Source: Saccharospirillum sp. (GTDB lineage: Bacteria; Pseudomonadota; Gammaproteobacteria; Pseudomonadales; Natronospirillaceae). Taken from it: a stretch of 64,000 bases of DNA. Location: positions 124,001 through 188,000 of the forward strand of contig JAIUML010000002.1 in assembly GCA_022565595.1 (NCBI GenBank). The letters are read 5' to 3'. Below the pieces are notes generated by a model. It was not told where the DNA came from. It saw only the letters and a list, made by a program, of their open reading frames with translations, and ran no database searches. A program made the translations under genes and the position numbers. How positions within the stretch are numbered: position 1 is the first letter of the stretch; each line of letters opens with the position of its first letter. Positions 1 to 9,356 of the stretch are shown here, piece by piece.

Positions 1-19
1 TAAAGCCTCTGCAGACACC

Positions 20-1660
20 ATGCTTTTAGCGAGACTCACTGATCTAAAGGCAGCTTATCGAAAACGATTGCTGTTTGACCTTGAACAGATTAATCAGCTT
101 GTAAAGGCTTGCACTCAACCACCGCACACACCAGATATGCAAGCCTTACACGCGGCCTTACACAAGCTCGCTGGCTCAGCGGGTACCTTTGGTTTCGCCG
201 AATTGGGTCAACAAGCCCGACGGCTTGAACAAGTCGTGTCAAACGCTATCGAGGCGAGTACTCCCCCAGACAAACCCCTCGAGGTATCCGGTTGGACTAA
301 ACAACTCCAAAATGCCCTCAAGGCCGACGAAAACAGAAACGCAACACGCGGCGTTGAATCCAGCGAATTAAAAAAAGATCACAGCAAGCATCGGGTATGG
401 CTGGTGGAGCGCGACACCATACTCGCCGACTATATTCGACAACAACTGAACACCTTTGGTTTTCAGGTAGAATACTTTATCGATTCAGAAGAGCTACTGG
501 CTTGCGCCAAAGCACCTCCTGACCTGCTGTTGGTCGATCACCGTGCTGGCCGACGATCAGAAATACTGAAGGACCCGGAACGATACTGGCAGGATCGACT
601 GGCAAACTTGAATTGCCCCATCGTGTTCACTGGTGCCGAAGAAGGTTTCAAGGCCAGACTCCAGGCGGTGCGCAATGGTGGCAGTGGTTATTTTGCCAAG
701 CCTTTGGATGTGCCTCAATTGGCGGCCTATGTAGCCTCCTTGTTGCAGGAAACCCGCCTTGAACCCGAGCGGGTACTGATCGTTGAAGACGATGACGAGT
801 TAGCCCAATACTGCCAAACTGCCCTGGTACAGGCTGGCATGGTGGTCAAATGCCTAAGCCACCCCAAAGACCTGATTCAAACAGCCAGTGACTTTGGGCC
901 AGAGCTGGTGCTGATGGACCTCTGGTTACCTGAGGCTACAGGCGCAGAAATGGCCATGATGCTCTCGCAGACTGACCGCTGGGCACAACTGCCCATCGTC
1001 TACTTATCGGCGGAGCAAAATGCCGAGTTGCGGTCACATGCGCTATCGATGGGGGGCGATGCTTTTCTGGATAAACCCATCGACCCAGCACTGCTGGTCA
1101 AGGTATGCCGAAGCCGAGTGCGGCGTCTACGTAACCTGCAACAAGCCATGAACCGTGATGGCTTGACCGGGCTGGTTAAGCACGCAAGTTTTAAAGAAGC
1201 ACTACTCAAGGAGTGGGCCTATACGCAGCGCCACCCCAGAGCCTACAGTGTGGTGATGCTAGATATTGATCATTTTAAGTCCGTCAATGATACATATGGT
1301 CACGCGGTGGGCGATCTGGTGATTGCGGCTGTCGGGACCTTACTGCGCCAGCATTTTCGCACTACTGATACCCTTGCTCGCTACGGCGGCGAGGAATTTG
1401 CTCTGATATTACCGGACTGCACCTCAAGCAAGGCAGCAGAACTGGTCAATGGCCTGCGCACCGCGTTTCAGGCCATTCAGTTCCTGGATGGCGACACCTC
1501 CTTTTCCTGCACCCTATCTGCAGGCGTCGCAGATAATCTGAGATTTCCTGATGAACCGGCCGAGGGGCTGCTCGAACAGGCTGACCAGGCTCTGTATCAG
1601 GCCAAAAATGACGGCAGGAATCGCGTTTGCTTAAGTGCAAATGAATCCGTTTTGAAGTAA
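20..1660 (+). CDS. Hpt-REC-REC-GGDEF diguanylate cyclase (5' end possibly cut by window edge)
   Basis: Cytoplasmic phosphorelay output protein predicted to make cyclic di-GMP. An N-terminal Hpt domain carries HKLAGSAGTFG, with the phosphorylatable His at residue 48. A first receiver (about 125-245) has the acceptor Asp in LLLVDHRAG. A second receiver (about 250-370) has the acidic pocket VEDDDE and acceptor LMDLWLP. The GGDEF domain (about 380-546) has an intact GGEEF at 456-460, preceded by the inhibitory-site motif RTTD five residues upstream, so it should be active and product-inhibited. The frame is open to the window edge and the ATG at 20 has no clear ribosome site, so the true start may lie upstream; the N-terminus nevertheless aligns with that of the related protein at 4779-7250. 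It is followed 128 bp later by a hybrid kinase that could supply the phosphoryl groups. Confidence 0.9.
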   Translation: MLLARLTDLKAAYRKRLLFDLEQINQLVKACTQPPHTPDMQALHAALHKLAGSAGTFGFAELGQQARRLEQVVSNAIEASTPPDKPLEVSGWTKQLQNALKADENRNATRGVESSELKKDHSKHRVWLVERDTILADYIRQQLNTFGFQVEYFIDSEELLACAKAPPDLLLVDHRAGRRSEILKDPERYWQDRLANLNCPIVFTGAEEGFKARLQAVRNGGSGYFAKPLDVPQLAAYVASLLQETRLEPERVLIVEDDDELAQYCQTALVQAGMVVKCLSHPKDLIQTASDFGPELVLMDLWLPEATGAEMAMMLSQTDRWAQLPIVYLSAEQNAELRSHALSMGGDAFLDKPIDPALLVKVCRSRVRRLRNLQQAMNRDGLTGLVKHASFKEALLKEWAYTQRHPRAYSVVMLDIDHFKSVNDTYGHAVGDLVIAAVGTLLRQHFRTTDTLARYGGEEFALILPDCTSSKAAELVNGLRTAFQAIQFLDGDTSFSCTLSAGVADNLRFPDEPAEGLLEQADQALYQAKNDGRNRVCLSANESVLK

Positions 1661-1788
1661 GGCGATCATCATGAAAATACTGCCAATACCCGAGGGACAT
1701 GCCAGCAACAGGATGGACCTGTAAATTGCAGTAGCGCCAACAGTGACAGTGGCGAGTTTTTTATTCTACTACCCAAGGAATCTGTTGA

Positions 1789-4752
1789 ATGAATATGCCA
1801 TTGAGCCTAAGAGTAATACTACTCGTGCTCCTTTCCATCGGCACATTAATCGGTGGCATACTGCTGACCGTCTATCAATTGGAAATAGCCAATTACGAGG
1901 AAGTGGTCACAGACCGCAATGTCGCAGAGCTAAATCGACTCTCCACTGAACTTGAACTCACCCAACAGCAACGGGTGCTGGGATTGGAAGCTTTTGCGTC
2001 TCGTTTGCTCAACGATGACGGTGATTTGCGCTCCATCCAGTCCCTGCAAAACCTGTTGCAACAGCCATCTGTTGCCAATGACCTTTTCCCTGATGGCTTA
2101 CTGGTGTTCGATGCCAATGCGACCGCCATCGCTGAAAGTATATACGCGCCAAATCGCCTGGGCACGAACTACGCCGATCGTCCTCATTTTCGTCGTGCTG
2201 CAGAAACCAAAGCGGCAGTGATCTCTGAACCTATTTTAGGGAGAGTTACCGGCTTGCCGCTGCTCTCTTATCTGCAGCCAGTGCTGTCTACTGAAGGAGA
2301 GATCATCGCCTATGCGGGTGGGTTGCTAGACTTGGCCAGTACACCACTGCTGCGCGAAGATGGCCTCGCAGACAATGAAGTCAGCACAACTTCCTTGATC
2401 ATTGACCCTCAACATCGCATGTTTGTTTCGATGCGAGAGCGTTTTGATCAGCCTGTCCCCCTTCCTGAAGCAGGTGTAGACGCTCTGATAGATGCCGCAC
2501 TCACACTCGCTCCCCCTGGTACGATGGTCGAACACCTGGGGCAACGATACCTGGTAGCCAGCTTGCAACTCAGTTCCCCTGACTGGATCGTGTTGCGCGC
2601 CAGTCCTTACACTGAAGTAATGGCACCGGCCCGGGCATCGTTTAGACAGTTTATTCTGATCACTTTCGTTTTGTCTGGTGTCATTACAGTGTTAGCTGTC
2701 TGGATTGCCAGCAGCCTGACCAGGCCACTAGAAGAGATGACCCACCGTATTGACGCAATGGCGGACGCCGGACGCATCAGTGATGACTTTCATGAATCCG
2801 GCGGTGTTGAGGTGCAGGCACTGGCACGCGCCATGAATCGTTTAGCAAAGGAACAGAATGCCACCAACCAGGCGGTGATCAAAACCGAGCGTTTTTTAAA
2901 CAATGTCATGACCTCGGCATCGGAAATCGCCATCATCGCGACGGATATGGATGGCGTCATTACAGCCTTCAACAAGGGTGCAGAGCTGATGCTGGGCTAC
3001 ACGAAATCCGAAATGATCGGCAAGCAAACCCCTGCGATACTGCATGAAGATAAAGAAGTGGAGCATCGCGCCGCAGAATTGAGTGCAGAATTGGGGCGAC
3101 CCATTGAAGGCTTTGATGTGTTTGTTGAAAAACCCAGGCAAGAGGGAGCAGAGAAACGCGAGTGGACCTATATAAACAAGAGTGGTCTTCATATTCCAGT
3201 TACCCTGGTCGTAACACCCATGCGGAACGAGGATGGCGATATCAACGGTTACCTCGGAATAGCCGAAGATATCACTGAACGTAAACGCCTCGACAAAATG
3301 AAAAGCGAATTCATTTCAACCGTTAGCCATGAACTGCGCACGCCGTTAACCTCTATTTCAGGGGCGCTTGGATTGTCGATTGGTGGCGGACTGGGGGATC
3401 TTCCTGAAAAAGTTAAAACGCTGCTTGAAACCGCCCAAAGAAACAGCAAACGATTAACACACCTGATCAACGACCTGCTGGATATCGAAAAAATTGCCGC
3501 CGGACAGTTGCACTTTGATATGGAAGTCCAGCCATTGCCGCCACTGATTGAGCAAGCCATTGAATCCAATAGTGAGTACGGCAGTGGCCGAGGTATCAGG
3601 CTTTCGTTGGTAGGTGAGGTACCGGAAGCGCTGGTGCGCGTTGACAGTCAGCGACTTATGCAGGTGCTGGCTAACCTGCTATCCAACGCCATCAAATTCT
3701 CACCGGATCAAGCTGAGGTAAGTATCAAGGTTGAAACAGGAGGTGACAGAGTTACGGTCAGTGTCATCGATAACGGACCCGGCATTGCTGAGTCCTTTCG
3801 TGAGAAAATATTTCAACGCTTTGCACAATCAGATGCCTCGGATACCCGGGCAAAAGGCGGCACCGGCTTAGGCCTGGCCATTTCTCGTGAGCTGGTCGAG
3901 AAAATGGGTGGGCGGATCGACTTTGAATCCATAGAAGGACAAGGGTCGCGTTTCTACGTTGAGCTGCCATTGGCAAACACCCATATCGACCACTCCGCCA
4001 ACGGTTTGCCCATACAGGGCGACCATTCACCTCGTATTCTGGTCGTGGAAGATGACCCTGATGTCGCTAATCTATTGGGAATGATGCTAACCGAGGCGGA
4101 TTATCAGGTAGACATCGTTTATAGTGGCGTTGACGCGCTTCAGCGCTTGCAAAATACTCACTACGACTTACTTAGCCTGGATTTGATGTTACCGGACATG
4201 AGTGGGCTGGAGATCATCCGCCAACTGCGGGAGCAGGCAGAAACCAAGGACCTGCCTATTGTCGTCGTCTCCGCGAAGATGGAAAAAGGCCATTTAGAGT
4301 TTGACGGCGACTTATCCCATATTGACTGGTTAGCCAAGCCGATTGATGAGCAACGCTTACTGAGCCTGGTGCAAGAACAAATATCAGCACATCGAGATCA
4401 GCAACCACGCGTACTGCATGTGGAAGATGATGCCGACCTGCACGCAGTGATATCTGCCATGGTCGGGAACCGGATTGACTTTACCGTGGCCCGTACACTA
4501 GACGAAGCCAAACGCGCTATACAGCGGGCCTGGTTTGACATTGTGCTGCTGGACATAGGGCTACCCGATGGTTCTGGCTGGGATCTGTTGCCCGTTATTC
4601 GCGCAGCTCAACCCGAAGCCAGAGTGATTGTTTTATCGGGAACTGATCTGACCAGGCATGAGCATGAACTGGTTGAAGCCGCCATTCTAAAGACGAGAAT
4701 GTCAAAAGAGCAGTTGATCGACATGATTGGCATGAAGCTCGACAAACCTTAG
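1789..4752 (+). CDS. Membrane-bound hybrid histidine kinase (sensor-HAMP-PAS-HisKA-HATPase-REC-REC)
   Basis: A 987-residue inner-membrane sensor kinase. Membrane segment 1 is at about 8-30 and segment 2 at about 285-307; they enclose a Cache/CHASE-like periplasmic sensor of about 250 residues. Then come HAMP (308-360) and a PAS domain (about 368-494). The HisKA box SHELRTPLTS has His514. The ATPase domain has an N box (SNAIKFSP), DNGPGI and GGTGLGLAIS. Two C-terminal receivers follow, with acceptor Asp798 (LSLDLMLP) and Asp922 (LLDIGLP). This arrangement needs an Hpt partner to pass phosphate on, and both neighbours encode Hpt-REC-REC proteins, one a cyclase and the other a phosphodiesterase. 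The ligand cannot be read from sequence. It is convergent with the EAL gene; the two stops are 26 bp apart. Confidence 0.93.
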   Translation: MNMPLSLRVILLVLLSIGTLIGGILLTVYQLEIANYEEVVTDRNVAELNRLSTELELTQQQRVLGLEAFASRLLNDDGDLRSIQSLQNLLQQPSVANDLFPDGLLVFDANATAIAESIYAPNRLGTNYADRPHFRRAAETKAAVISEPILGRVTGLPLLSYLQPVLSTEGEIIAYAGGLLDLASTPLLREDGLADNEVSTTSLIIDPQHRMFVSMRERFDQPVPLPEAGVDALIDAALTLAPPGTMVEHLGQRYLVASLQLSSPDWIVLRASPYTEVMAPARASFRQFILITFVLSGVITVLAVWIASSLTRPLEEMTHRIDAMADAGRISDDFHESGGVEVQALARAMNRLAKEQNATNQAVIKTERFLNNVMTSASEIAIIATDMDGVITAFNKGAELMLGYTKSEMIGKQTPAILHEDKEVEHRAAELSAELGRPIEGFDVFVEKPRQEGAEKREWTYINKSGLHIPVTLVVTPMRNEDGDINGYLGIAEDITERKRLDKMKSEFISTVSHELRTPLTSISGALGLSIGGGLGDLPEKVKTLLETAQRNSKRLTHLINDLLDIEKIAAGQLHFDMEVQPLPPLIEQAIESNSEYGSGRGIRLSLVGEVPEALVRVDSQRLMQVLANLLSNAIKFSPDQAEVSIKVETGGDRVTVSVIDNGPGIAESFREKIFQRFAQSDASDTRAKGGTGLGLAISRELVEKMGGRIDFESIEGQGSRFYVELPLANTHIDHSANGLPIQGDHSPRILVVEDDPDVANLLGMMLTEADYQVDIVYSGVDALQRLQNTHYDLLSLDLMLPDMSGLEIIRQLREQAETKDLPIVVVSAKMEKGHLEFDGDLSHIDWLAKPIDEQRLLSLVQEQISAHRDQQPRVLHVEDDADLHAVISAMVGNRIDFTVARTLDEAKRAIQRAWFDIVLLDIGLPDGSGWDLLPVIRAAQPEARVIVLSGTDLTRHEHELVEAAILKTRMSKEQLIDMIGMKLDKP

Positions 4753-4778
4753 TCAAATGCAGAAAATCAGCCCTCTCG

Positions 4779-7250
4779 CTATTCATCCTGACTTAGGCAT
4801 TTCAACCATCTATTGCGCTCGAGCTCTTCGGCATACATGGGCTTGGCAGTCAAGAAGCCCTGATACTGGTTGCAGCCGAGTGCTTGCAGAAAGTCGAGTT
4901 CACGGCCTTGCTCTACGCCTTCGGCGATCACCTCCATTTCCATGGTGTGACCCAGCTGCACCATCGTTTTCAACAAGCGTGCATCGCCTGTGCTGGTCCA
5001 GTTATGGATAAAGCTTCGGTCTATCTTTAGCTTGTCGGCGTGAAAGCGATCCAGATAGCTGAGTGAAGAGTAACCAGTACCAAAGTCATCCAGAGCGAGC
5101 TGCACACCCAGTTCCCGCAGCGGTGCAAGAACGGTGTTGGCTTGTTGCCAATCGGCCAGTAATACGGTTTCTGTTATTTCCAACACGATACTGGAAGAAG
5201 GAACATTAAACTCGTCGAGAAGCGCTTTCAAATGTTCAATAAACGTCGGGCTATGGATATCCTGGGCGGACAGGTTCACCGACATGAATAAATCAGGCTG
5301 TGTTTTCTGCCAATGATGCAGCTGAGCCACGGCCTGGGTCAGTATATGTGCAGTCAACCGGGTAATAATCCCCTGCTGCTCCATCACCGGAATGAATTCG
5401 CCGGGGCCAATAACCCCTCTGACAGGATGCTGCCATCGGGCGAGAGCCTCCAAACCACAAAGCTTACCTGTCGAGACATCCAACACTGGTTGATAGGCCG
5501 CAATGAACTGGCCAAGAGATAACGCCTGATTGATCGACTGAGAAAGATCGAAACGAGACCTTTCTTCATGTTGAATCGATTCATCATAATACTGAATGAC
5601 TGCGCCAGGTTGTTTTTTTGCACTGAACAAAGCCATGTCAGCCTGGTACAGAAGTTCATCGGCTGAACCCGCGTCACCGGGGCCGATTGCGACACCAGCG
5701 TCCGCCGAAAGCGAAACGCCGCAAAACGGCTCTGAGCCTCCAAGGGAATCGATACAACCAATGACCCTGTTCACCTGCTGCTCTACAGCCTTCCGGGAAT
5801 CATGACAGGAAGTGAGTAGCAAAAACTCATCACTCTGCTCTCTCCCTAGCAGGTCTCCAGGCCCTAGCCCCCTACTCAGCTCCCAGGCGATTTGCTGCAA
5901 GACCTGGTCACCAAAAAAATAACCGTGCACATTGTTGATTGAGTGAAAATCACGAATATCGACCTTTAGAACCGCAAAATGATGGTGCTTGTCGCATTGT
6001 TGCAGTGCTTTTTCGACACGATGGCGGAAATGTTTCATCGTCACCAGGCCAGTCAACGTATCGGAAGACTCATGGGATTCAGGACCGGCCGAAGTATAAG
6101 GCGATGTACGGAGCGCCCTGCCACGAACAACGCGCGACCGCACCACCATGAGCAACCGCCAGGGCTCTATGGGTTTGCTGATGAATTCATCATTGGCCAG
6201 GCGAGCACTGGCCAATTGCACATCGGTGTCTGCCGTGGCAGACATAAACAGCAAGGGTATGGACGTATACTCCTCATGCTGGCGAATCAGGCGACCCAAC
6301 TCGAGACCATTGCATCCGGGCATATAGATATCGAGCAATACCATTTCTGGTTTTTTTTGCTCGAGCACACTCAAGGCCGCTTCGGCATTGGTGGCGGTCC
6401 ACACACTATAGCCGGCATCGGTCAACACCGACTCATACAATGCCAATAAGTCTTCATCATCGTCTACCACCAGTATTCGGTAAGGCTCAATGACAGAAAG
6501 TTTTAATTCTGAGTGCAATATTCTGTGCAGCCGCTGAGTGTCGACAGGCTTGCGCAGAAAATGATTCCCCCCGGCACGGACCGCAGCCAGACGGATGTCA
6601 AAGGATTCGTACGCCGAAATAAAGATCACGGGTAAAGGGGCTTCATCATTGGTTCGCCAGGAGGCAACCTGCTCCGCGCCTTGAAACCGCTGGCCATAAA
6701 AATCCATGTCGACGATCAAGGCCATGGGGTTATGGTGACGGACAGCTTCGCGCAACTGCGTTACGTCATGTATGCAGTCCACCTGATAACCATACTCGGC
6801 AAGGGTTGCCCCCAGGTTTGCTGCAAAGTCTGGATCATCATCGACGACCAATAGTCTAATGGCCTTTGGCTGCGACTGAACCGATGCATCGACTGCCGGG
6901 TCATCGTCTTTTACGGAAGAAGGCAAGTCGGGTTCGGCCCATCGTTCAAGGCACTGCAATAATGCGTTAAGCGGCGGGCCTATTGTCGCCGTCGCGTCTT
7001 CTTGTGCGTTTTGCTGAAGTTGAGCATCACAAACCAGCTCAAGCACTCGGGCACGCTGTGACAGCTCCGGGATGCCAAAAGCCTTGCCTGACCCGACCAA
7101 ACGGTGAACTACGGCCTGTATCTCTTCGATTTGCCTCCCTGTTTTGGCAGGATCACGCCAAATAGCTTCAAGTTGAGACTTGTATATCAGCAATTTCTCC
7201 CGATACCGTGCTCGAAGCTCAGCCAATTTTTCGTTAACTGACCTACTCAT
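4779..7250 (-). CDS. Hpt-REC-REC-GGDEF(degenerate)-EAL phosphodiesterase
   Basis: An 823-residue cytoplasmic protein predicted to hydrolyse cyclic di-GMP. The Hpt box VVHRLVGSGKAFG has His49. Two receivers follow, with VVDDDPDF/LIVDMDF and VVDDDEDL/LLDIYMP. The GGDEF signature is replaced by EQSDEF (471-476), so no cyclase activity is expected, although it could still bind GTP. The EAL domain looks intact: EAL at 601-603, DDFGTGYSSLSYL, the Lys of LKIDRSF and VIAEGVEQ. The first 380 residues match the order of the cyclase at 20-1660, so the two look like duplicated input modules with opposite outputs on either side of one kinase. The ATG at 7250 is the first start, and about 115 bp separate it from the next gene upstream. 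Confidence 0.92.
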   Translation of the reverse strand: MSRSVNEKLAELRARYREKLLIYKSQLEAIWRDPAKTGRQIEEIQAVVHRLVGSGKAFGIPELSQRARVLELVCDAQLQQNAQEDATATIGPPLNALLQCLERWAEPDLPSSVKDDDPAVDASVQSQPKAIRLLVVDDDPDFAANLGATLAEYGYQVDCIHDVTQLREAVRHHNPMALIVDMDFYGQRFQGAEQVASWRTNDEAPLPVIFISAYESFDIRLAAVRAGGNHFLRKPVDTQRLHRILHSELKLSVIEPYRILVVDDDEDLLALYESVLTDAGYSVWTATNAEAALSVLEQKKPEMVLLDIYMPGCNGLELGRLIRQHEEYTSIPLLFMSATADTDVQLASARLANDEFISKPIEPWRLLMVVRSRVVRGRALRTSPYTSAGPESHESSDTLTGLVTMKHFRHRVEKALQQCDKHHHFAVLKVDIRDFHSINNVHGYFFGDQVLQQIAWELSRGLGPGDLLGREQSDEFLLLTSCHDSRKAVEQQVNRVIGCIDSLGGSEPFCGVSLSADAGVAIGPGDAGSADELLYQADMALFSAKKQPGAVIQYYDESIQHEERSRFDLSQSINQALSLGQFIAAYQPVLDVSTGKLCGLEALARWQHPVRGVIGPGEFIPVMEQQGIITRLTAHILTQAVAQLHHWQKTQPDLFMSVNLSAQDIHSPTFIEHLKALLDEFNVPSSSIVLEITETVLLADWQQANTVLAPLRELGVQLALDDFGTGYSSLSYLDRFHADKLKIDRSFIHNWTSTGDARLLKTMVQLGHTMEMEVIAEGVEQGRELDFLQALGCNQYQGFLTAKPMYAEELERNRWLKCLSQDE

Positions 7251-7364
7251 CTACAATTTCCTTTTATACTCTATACGGCTACTTTTGAGGTATAGATGCT
7301 CCGTAAGGGCGTTCCTATCATAGAAATACCAGACGCCCTCGTCCAGCGGCTGTTCAGGTTAGGC

Positions 7365-8135
7365 TTATTCTGATTTTAACGAGGAGAGCTCATCAAAACG
7401 CTGCAGCTTGTTAAAGCGAATCATGGCCTGCAATTCTTCAATGTACTCGATGCCGCGCTCTGAATACCGCATCAGCGTAGGCGACAGCGCCAGGCCAGTC
7501 AGGGCTTTTCCTTCAGCTCTCAGACGAGCCCGTAGGGCACGCAACTCTTCATAGGCAAAGTGAGAATTGATGTTGTTCATGTAACGCTGTACAGAATGGG
7601 CCGGTGAGCGAAAAGCGGCCACTTCATGACGAGCGCCTTCCGGGCGTGACGTTGGCACCAGGCCACAGCCTTCGACAAAGCACCACTGGCCAAAGTAATT
7701 GTTGCCGTCCACGGCAAATCGGGAAGTCCCCCAGGCACTTTCATTGGCTGCCTGGGCGATGGCAAGCGAAGGGGGTATGCCGTCTACTCGGCGCAACAGG
7801 CGTGCCCAGTCAGCGGTGTCTTCCAGGTCAGCCTCGAAATCATAGTGTTCCGCCAAACGCGCCAGCCAGGCGCGTTCAGCGGTGTTTGCCGTTCCCTTTT
7901 CAATCAAGGCTTCCAGCCGAGCCCTGTCTGCCAGGATGCGCTGATTTTCCTGCTTGATCAAGGGCACAAAGTAGTCGTAAAACGCCTGTTTGCGAGCCTC
8001 GCCAGCGGGAATCTCACTGAAATCTGGCGGTGGCGCGACCCTGTCGATTTCGGGTGTCAGAGAGAGGGAGGCCCCCAGAATAAAGGCCAGTATCAGCGCG
8101 ATAAAGAGTGAAACAACGGCAATAAGACGAGACAT
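7365..8135 (-). CDS. bax: Bax-like peptidoglycan N-acetylglucosaminidase
   Basis: A 256-residue protein with an N-terminal signal anchor (about 4-26) and a Bax/mannosyl-glycoprotein endo-beta-N-acetylglucosaminidase domain. Family hallmarks are visible: GIPPSLAIAQAANESAWG with the likely catalytic Glu132, NYFGQWCF, and a late SERGIEYIEELQ helix. Family enzymes cut the glycan strands of peptidoglycan; here the protein probably sits in the periplasm tethered to the inner membrane. It is a single gene, divergent from the ABC operon that starts at 8338. The role in cell-wall turnover is inferred from the family, not from the neighbours. Confidence 0.88.
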   Translation of the reverse strand: MSRLIAVVSLFIALILAFILGASLSLTPEIDRVAPPPDFSEIPAGEARKQAFYDYFVPLIKQENQRILADRARLEALIEKGTANTAERAWLARLAEHYDFEADLEDTADWARLLRRVDGIPPSLAIAQAANESAWGTSRFAVDGNNYFGQWCFVEGCGLVPTSRPEGARHEVAAFRSPAHSVQRYMNNINSHFAYEELRALRARLRAEGKALTGLALSPTLMRYSERGIEYIEELQAMIRFNKLQRFDELSSLKSE

Positions 8136-8250
8136 GCGCTAGCAGCTCCAGGTTCAAGATGGTTTAAAATGCATTGTACGACCAGGATTGGTCAGACTCC
8201 TAATCATGCAGGCCAGAGCCGACTTCGACGACCAACCAGAAGTCACAATT

Positions 8251-8304
8251 TTGTCATTTTTAAGCCACCCATCCGTCACCACCCTGTCATATTCTCGCCA
8301 TAGT
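8251..8304 (+). promoter_or_regulatory. Tandem Pho box and promoter of the first iron-family ABC operon
   Basis: Four 7-bp units start at 8251 (TTGTCAT), 8262 (AAGCCAC), 8273 (CCGTCAC) and 8284 (CTGTCAT), spaced exactly 11 bp apart with 4-bp gaps. This is the PhoB direct-repeat pattern (consensus CTGTCAT-N4-CTGTCAC). The downstream pair is close to perfect (6/7 and 7/7), unit 1 is good and unit 2 is weak. A -10-like CATAGT lies at 8299-8304, and no good -35 is present, as usual for PhoB-activated promoters. The ATG is 34 bp further on. It predicts induction in phosphate starvation. Confidence 0.72.
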
Positions 8305-8337
8305 CTAGCAACTACTCAAACCAATCGAGACATCCAA

Positions 8338-9354
8338 ATGAAAAAACTGATTTCGGTGGCCAGCCTGACAGCAGCCATGTCTGCCCTGTCTATCAGCGCT
8401 TCGCAGGCCAGCGCTGACGAACTGGTGCTCTATTGCTCCGTTGACGAAAACTGGTGCCGCGTCATGTCAGAAGCCTTTCAGCGCGAGACCGGCATTAACG
8501 TCTTAATGACCCGTCGCTCATCGGGCGAAACCTACGCGCAAATTCGCGCCGAATCCGGCCAACCTCGCGGCGATGTCTGGTGGGGCGGCACTGGCGACCC
8601 TCATTTGCAGGCGGCACAGGAAGGGCTGACGGCTCGCTACGAGTCACCCAGACTGGGGGAACTTCAAGACTGGGCCGTACGTCAGGCTGAGGCTTCCGAC
8701 TACCGCACCGTTGGTATCTACGCCGGTGGCCTGGGTTACGGCTACAACACCCGTCTGGTCAGGGGCGATGCGCCGGCCTGCTGGTCAGATTTGCTCGACG
8801 AACGTTTCCGTGATGACGTTCAAGTGGCCAACCCCAACTCATCGGGCACCGCCTACACCATGCTGGCCACCCTGGTTCAACTGTTCGGTGAAGACAAAGC
8901 CTTCGACTTTATGCGCGAACTCAATGCCAACATCAGCCAATACACTCAATCGGGCAGTGCACCGATTCGTGCGGCGGCCACTGGCGAAACCGCCGTGGGC
9001 ATTGTTTTCATGCATGATGCGGTAGCACAAGCTGTTCAAGGCGCCCCCATCGCCACCGTTGCCCCTTGTGAGGGTACGGGTTATGAAATTGGCTCGATGA
9101 GCCTGATCGATGGTGGCCCCAATCCGGACAATGCAAAAATCTGGTACGACTGGGCTTTGAGTGCAGAGGCGCAGGCCCTGGCCGTTCAAGCCAACTCCTT
9201 CCAGGTACCCTCCAACAGTGGGGCGCCAACCCCTCCTGAAGCGCCGCGTCTGGAAGACGTCAAATTGATCGACTACGACTTTGAGCGCTATGGTTCGAGC
9301 GAGGTCCGCACCCGACTGCTGCAACGTTGGGATCGTGAAATAGGATCGCTGTAA
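8338..9354 (+). CDS. Iron-family ABC transporter periplasmic binding protein (possible phospho-compound ligand)
   Basis: A 338-residue periplasmic solute-binding protein. The ATG at 8338 is chosen over the in-frame start at 8188 because it opens a clean signal peptide (MKKLISVASLTAAMSALS, cleavage near SQASA-DE) and lies just after the Pho box. The mature part (VLYCSVDENWCRVMSEAFQ, GDVWWGG, SSGTAYTML, GPNPDNAKIWYDWALS) is typical of the FutA/AfuA/FbpA class. That class includes ferric-iron binders, but also sugar-phosphate (AfuA of Actinobacillus) and 2-aminoethylphosphonate (PhnS-type) binders. The Pho box suggests a phosphorus compound rather than iron. It is the first gene of an operon with a fused permease (2-bp gap) and an ATPase. 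Confidence 0.87.
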   Translation: MKKLISVASLTAAMSALSISASQASADELVLYCSVDENWCRVMSEAFQRETGINVLMTRRSSGETYAQIRAESGQPRGDVWWGGTGDPHLQAAQEGLTARYESPRLGELQDWAVRQAEASDYRTVGIYAGGLGYGYNTRLVRGDAPACWSDLLDERFRDDVQVANPNSSGTAYTMLATLVQLFGEDKAFDFMRELNANISQYTQSGSAPIRAAATGETAVGIVFMHDAVAQAVQGAPIATVAPCEGTGYEIGSMSLIDGGPNPDNAKIWYDWALSAEAQALAVQANSFQVPSNSGAPTPPEAPRLEDVKLIDYDFERYGSSEVRTRLLQRWDREIGSL

Positions 9355-9356
9355 CA

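Noticed and set aside
8188-8337. Longer N-terminus for the first binding protein
   Set aside because: It would bury the signal peptide 50 residues inside the protein and place the Pho box within the coding region.
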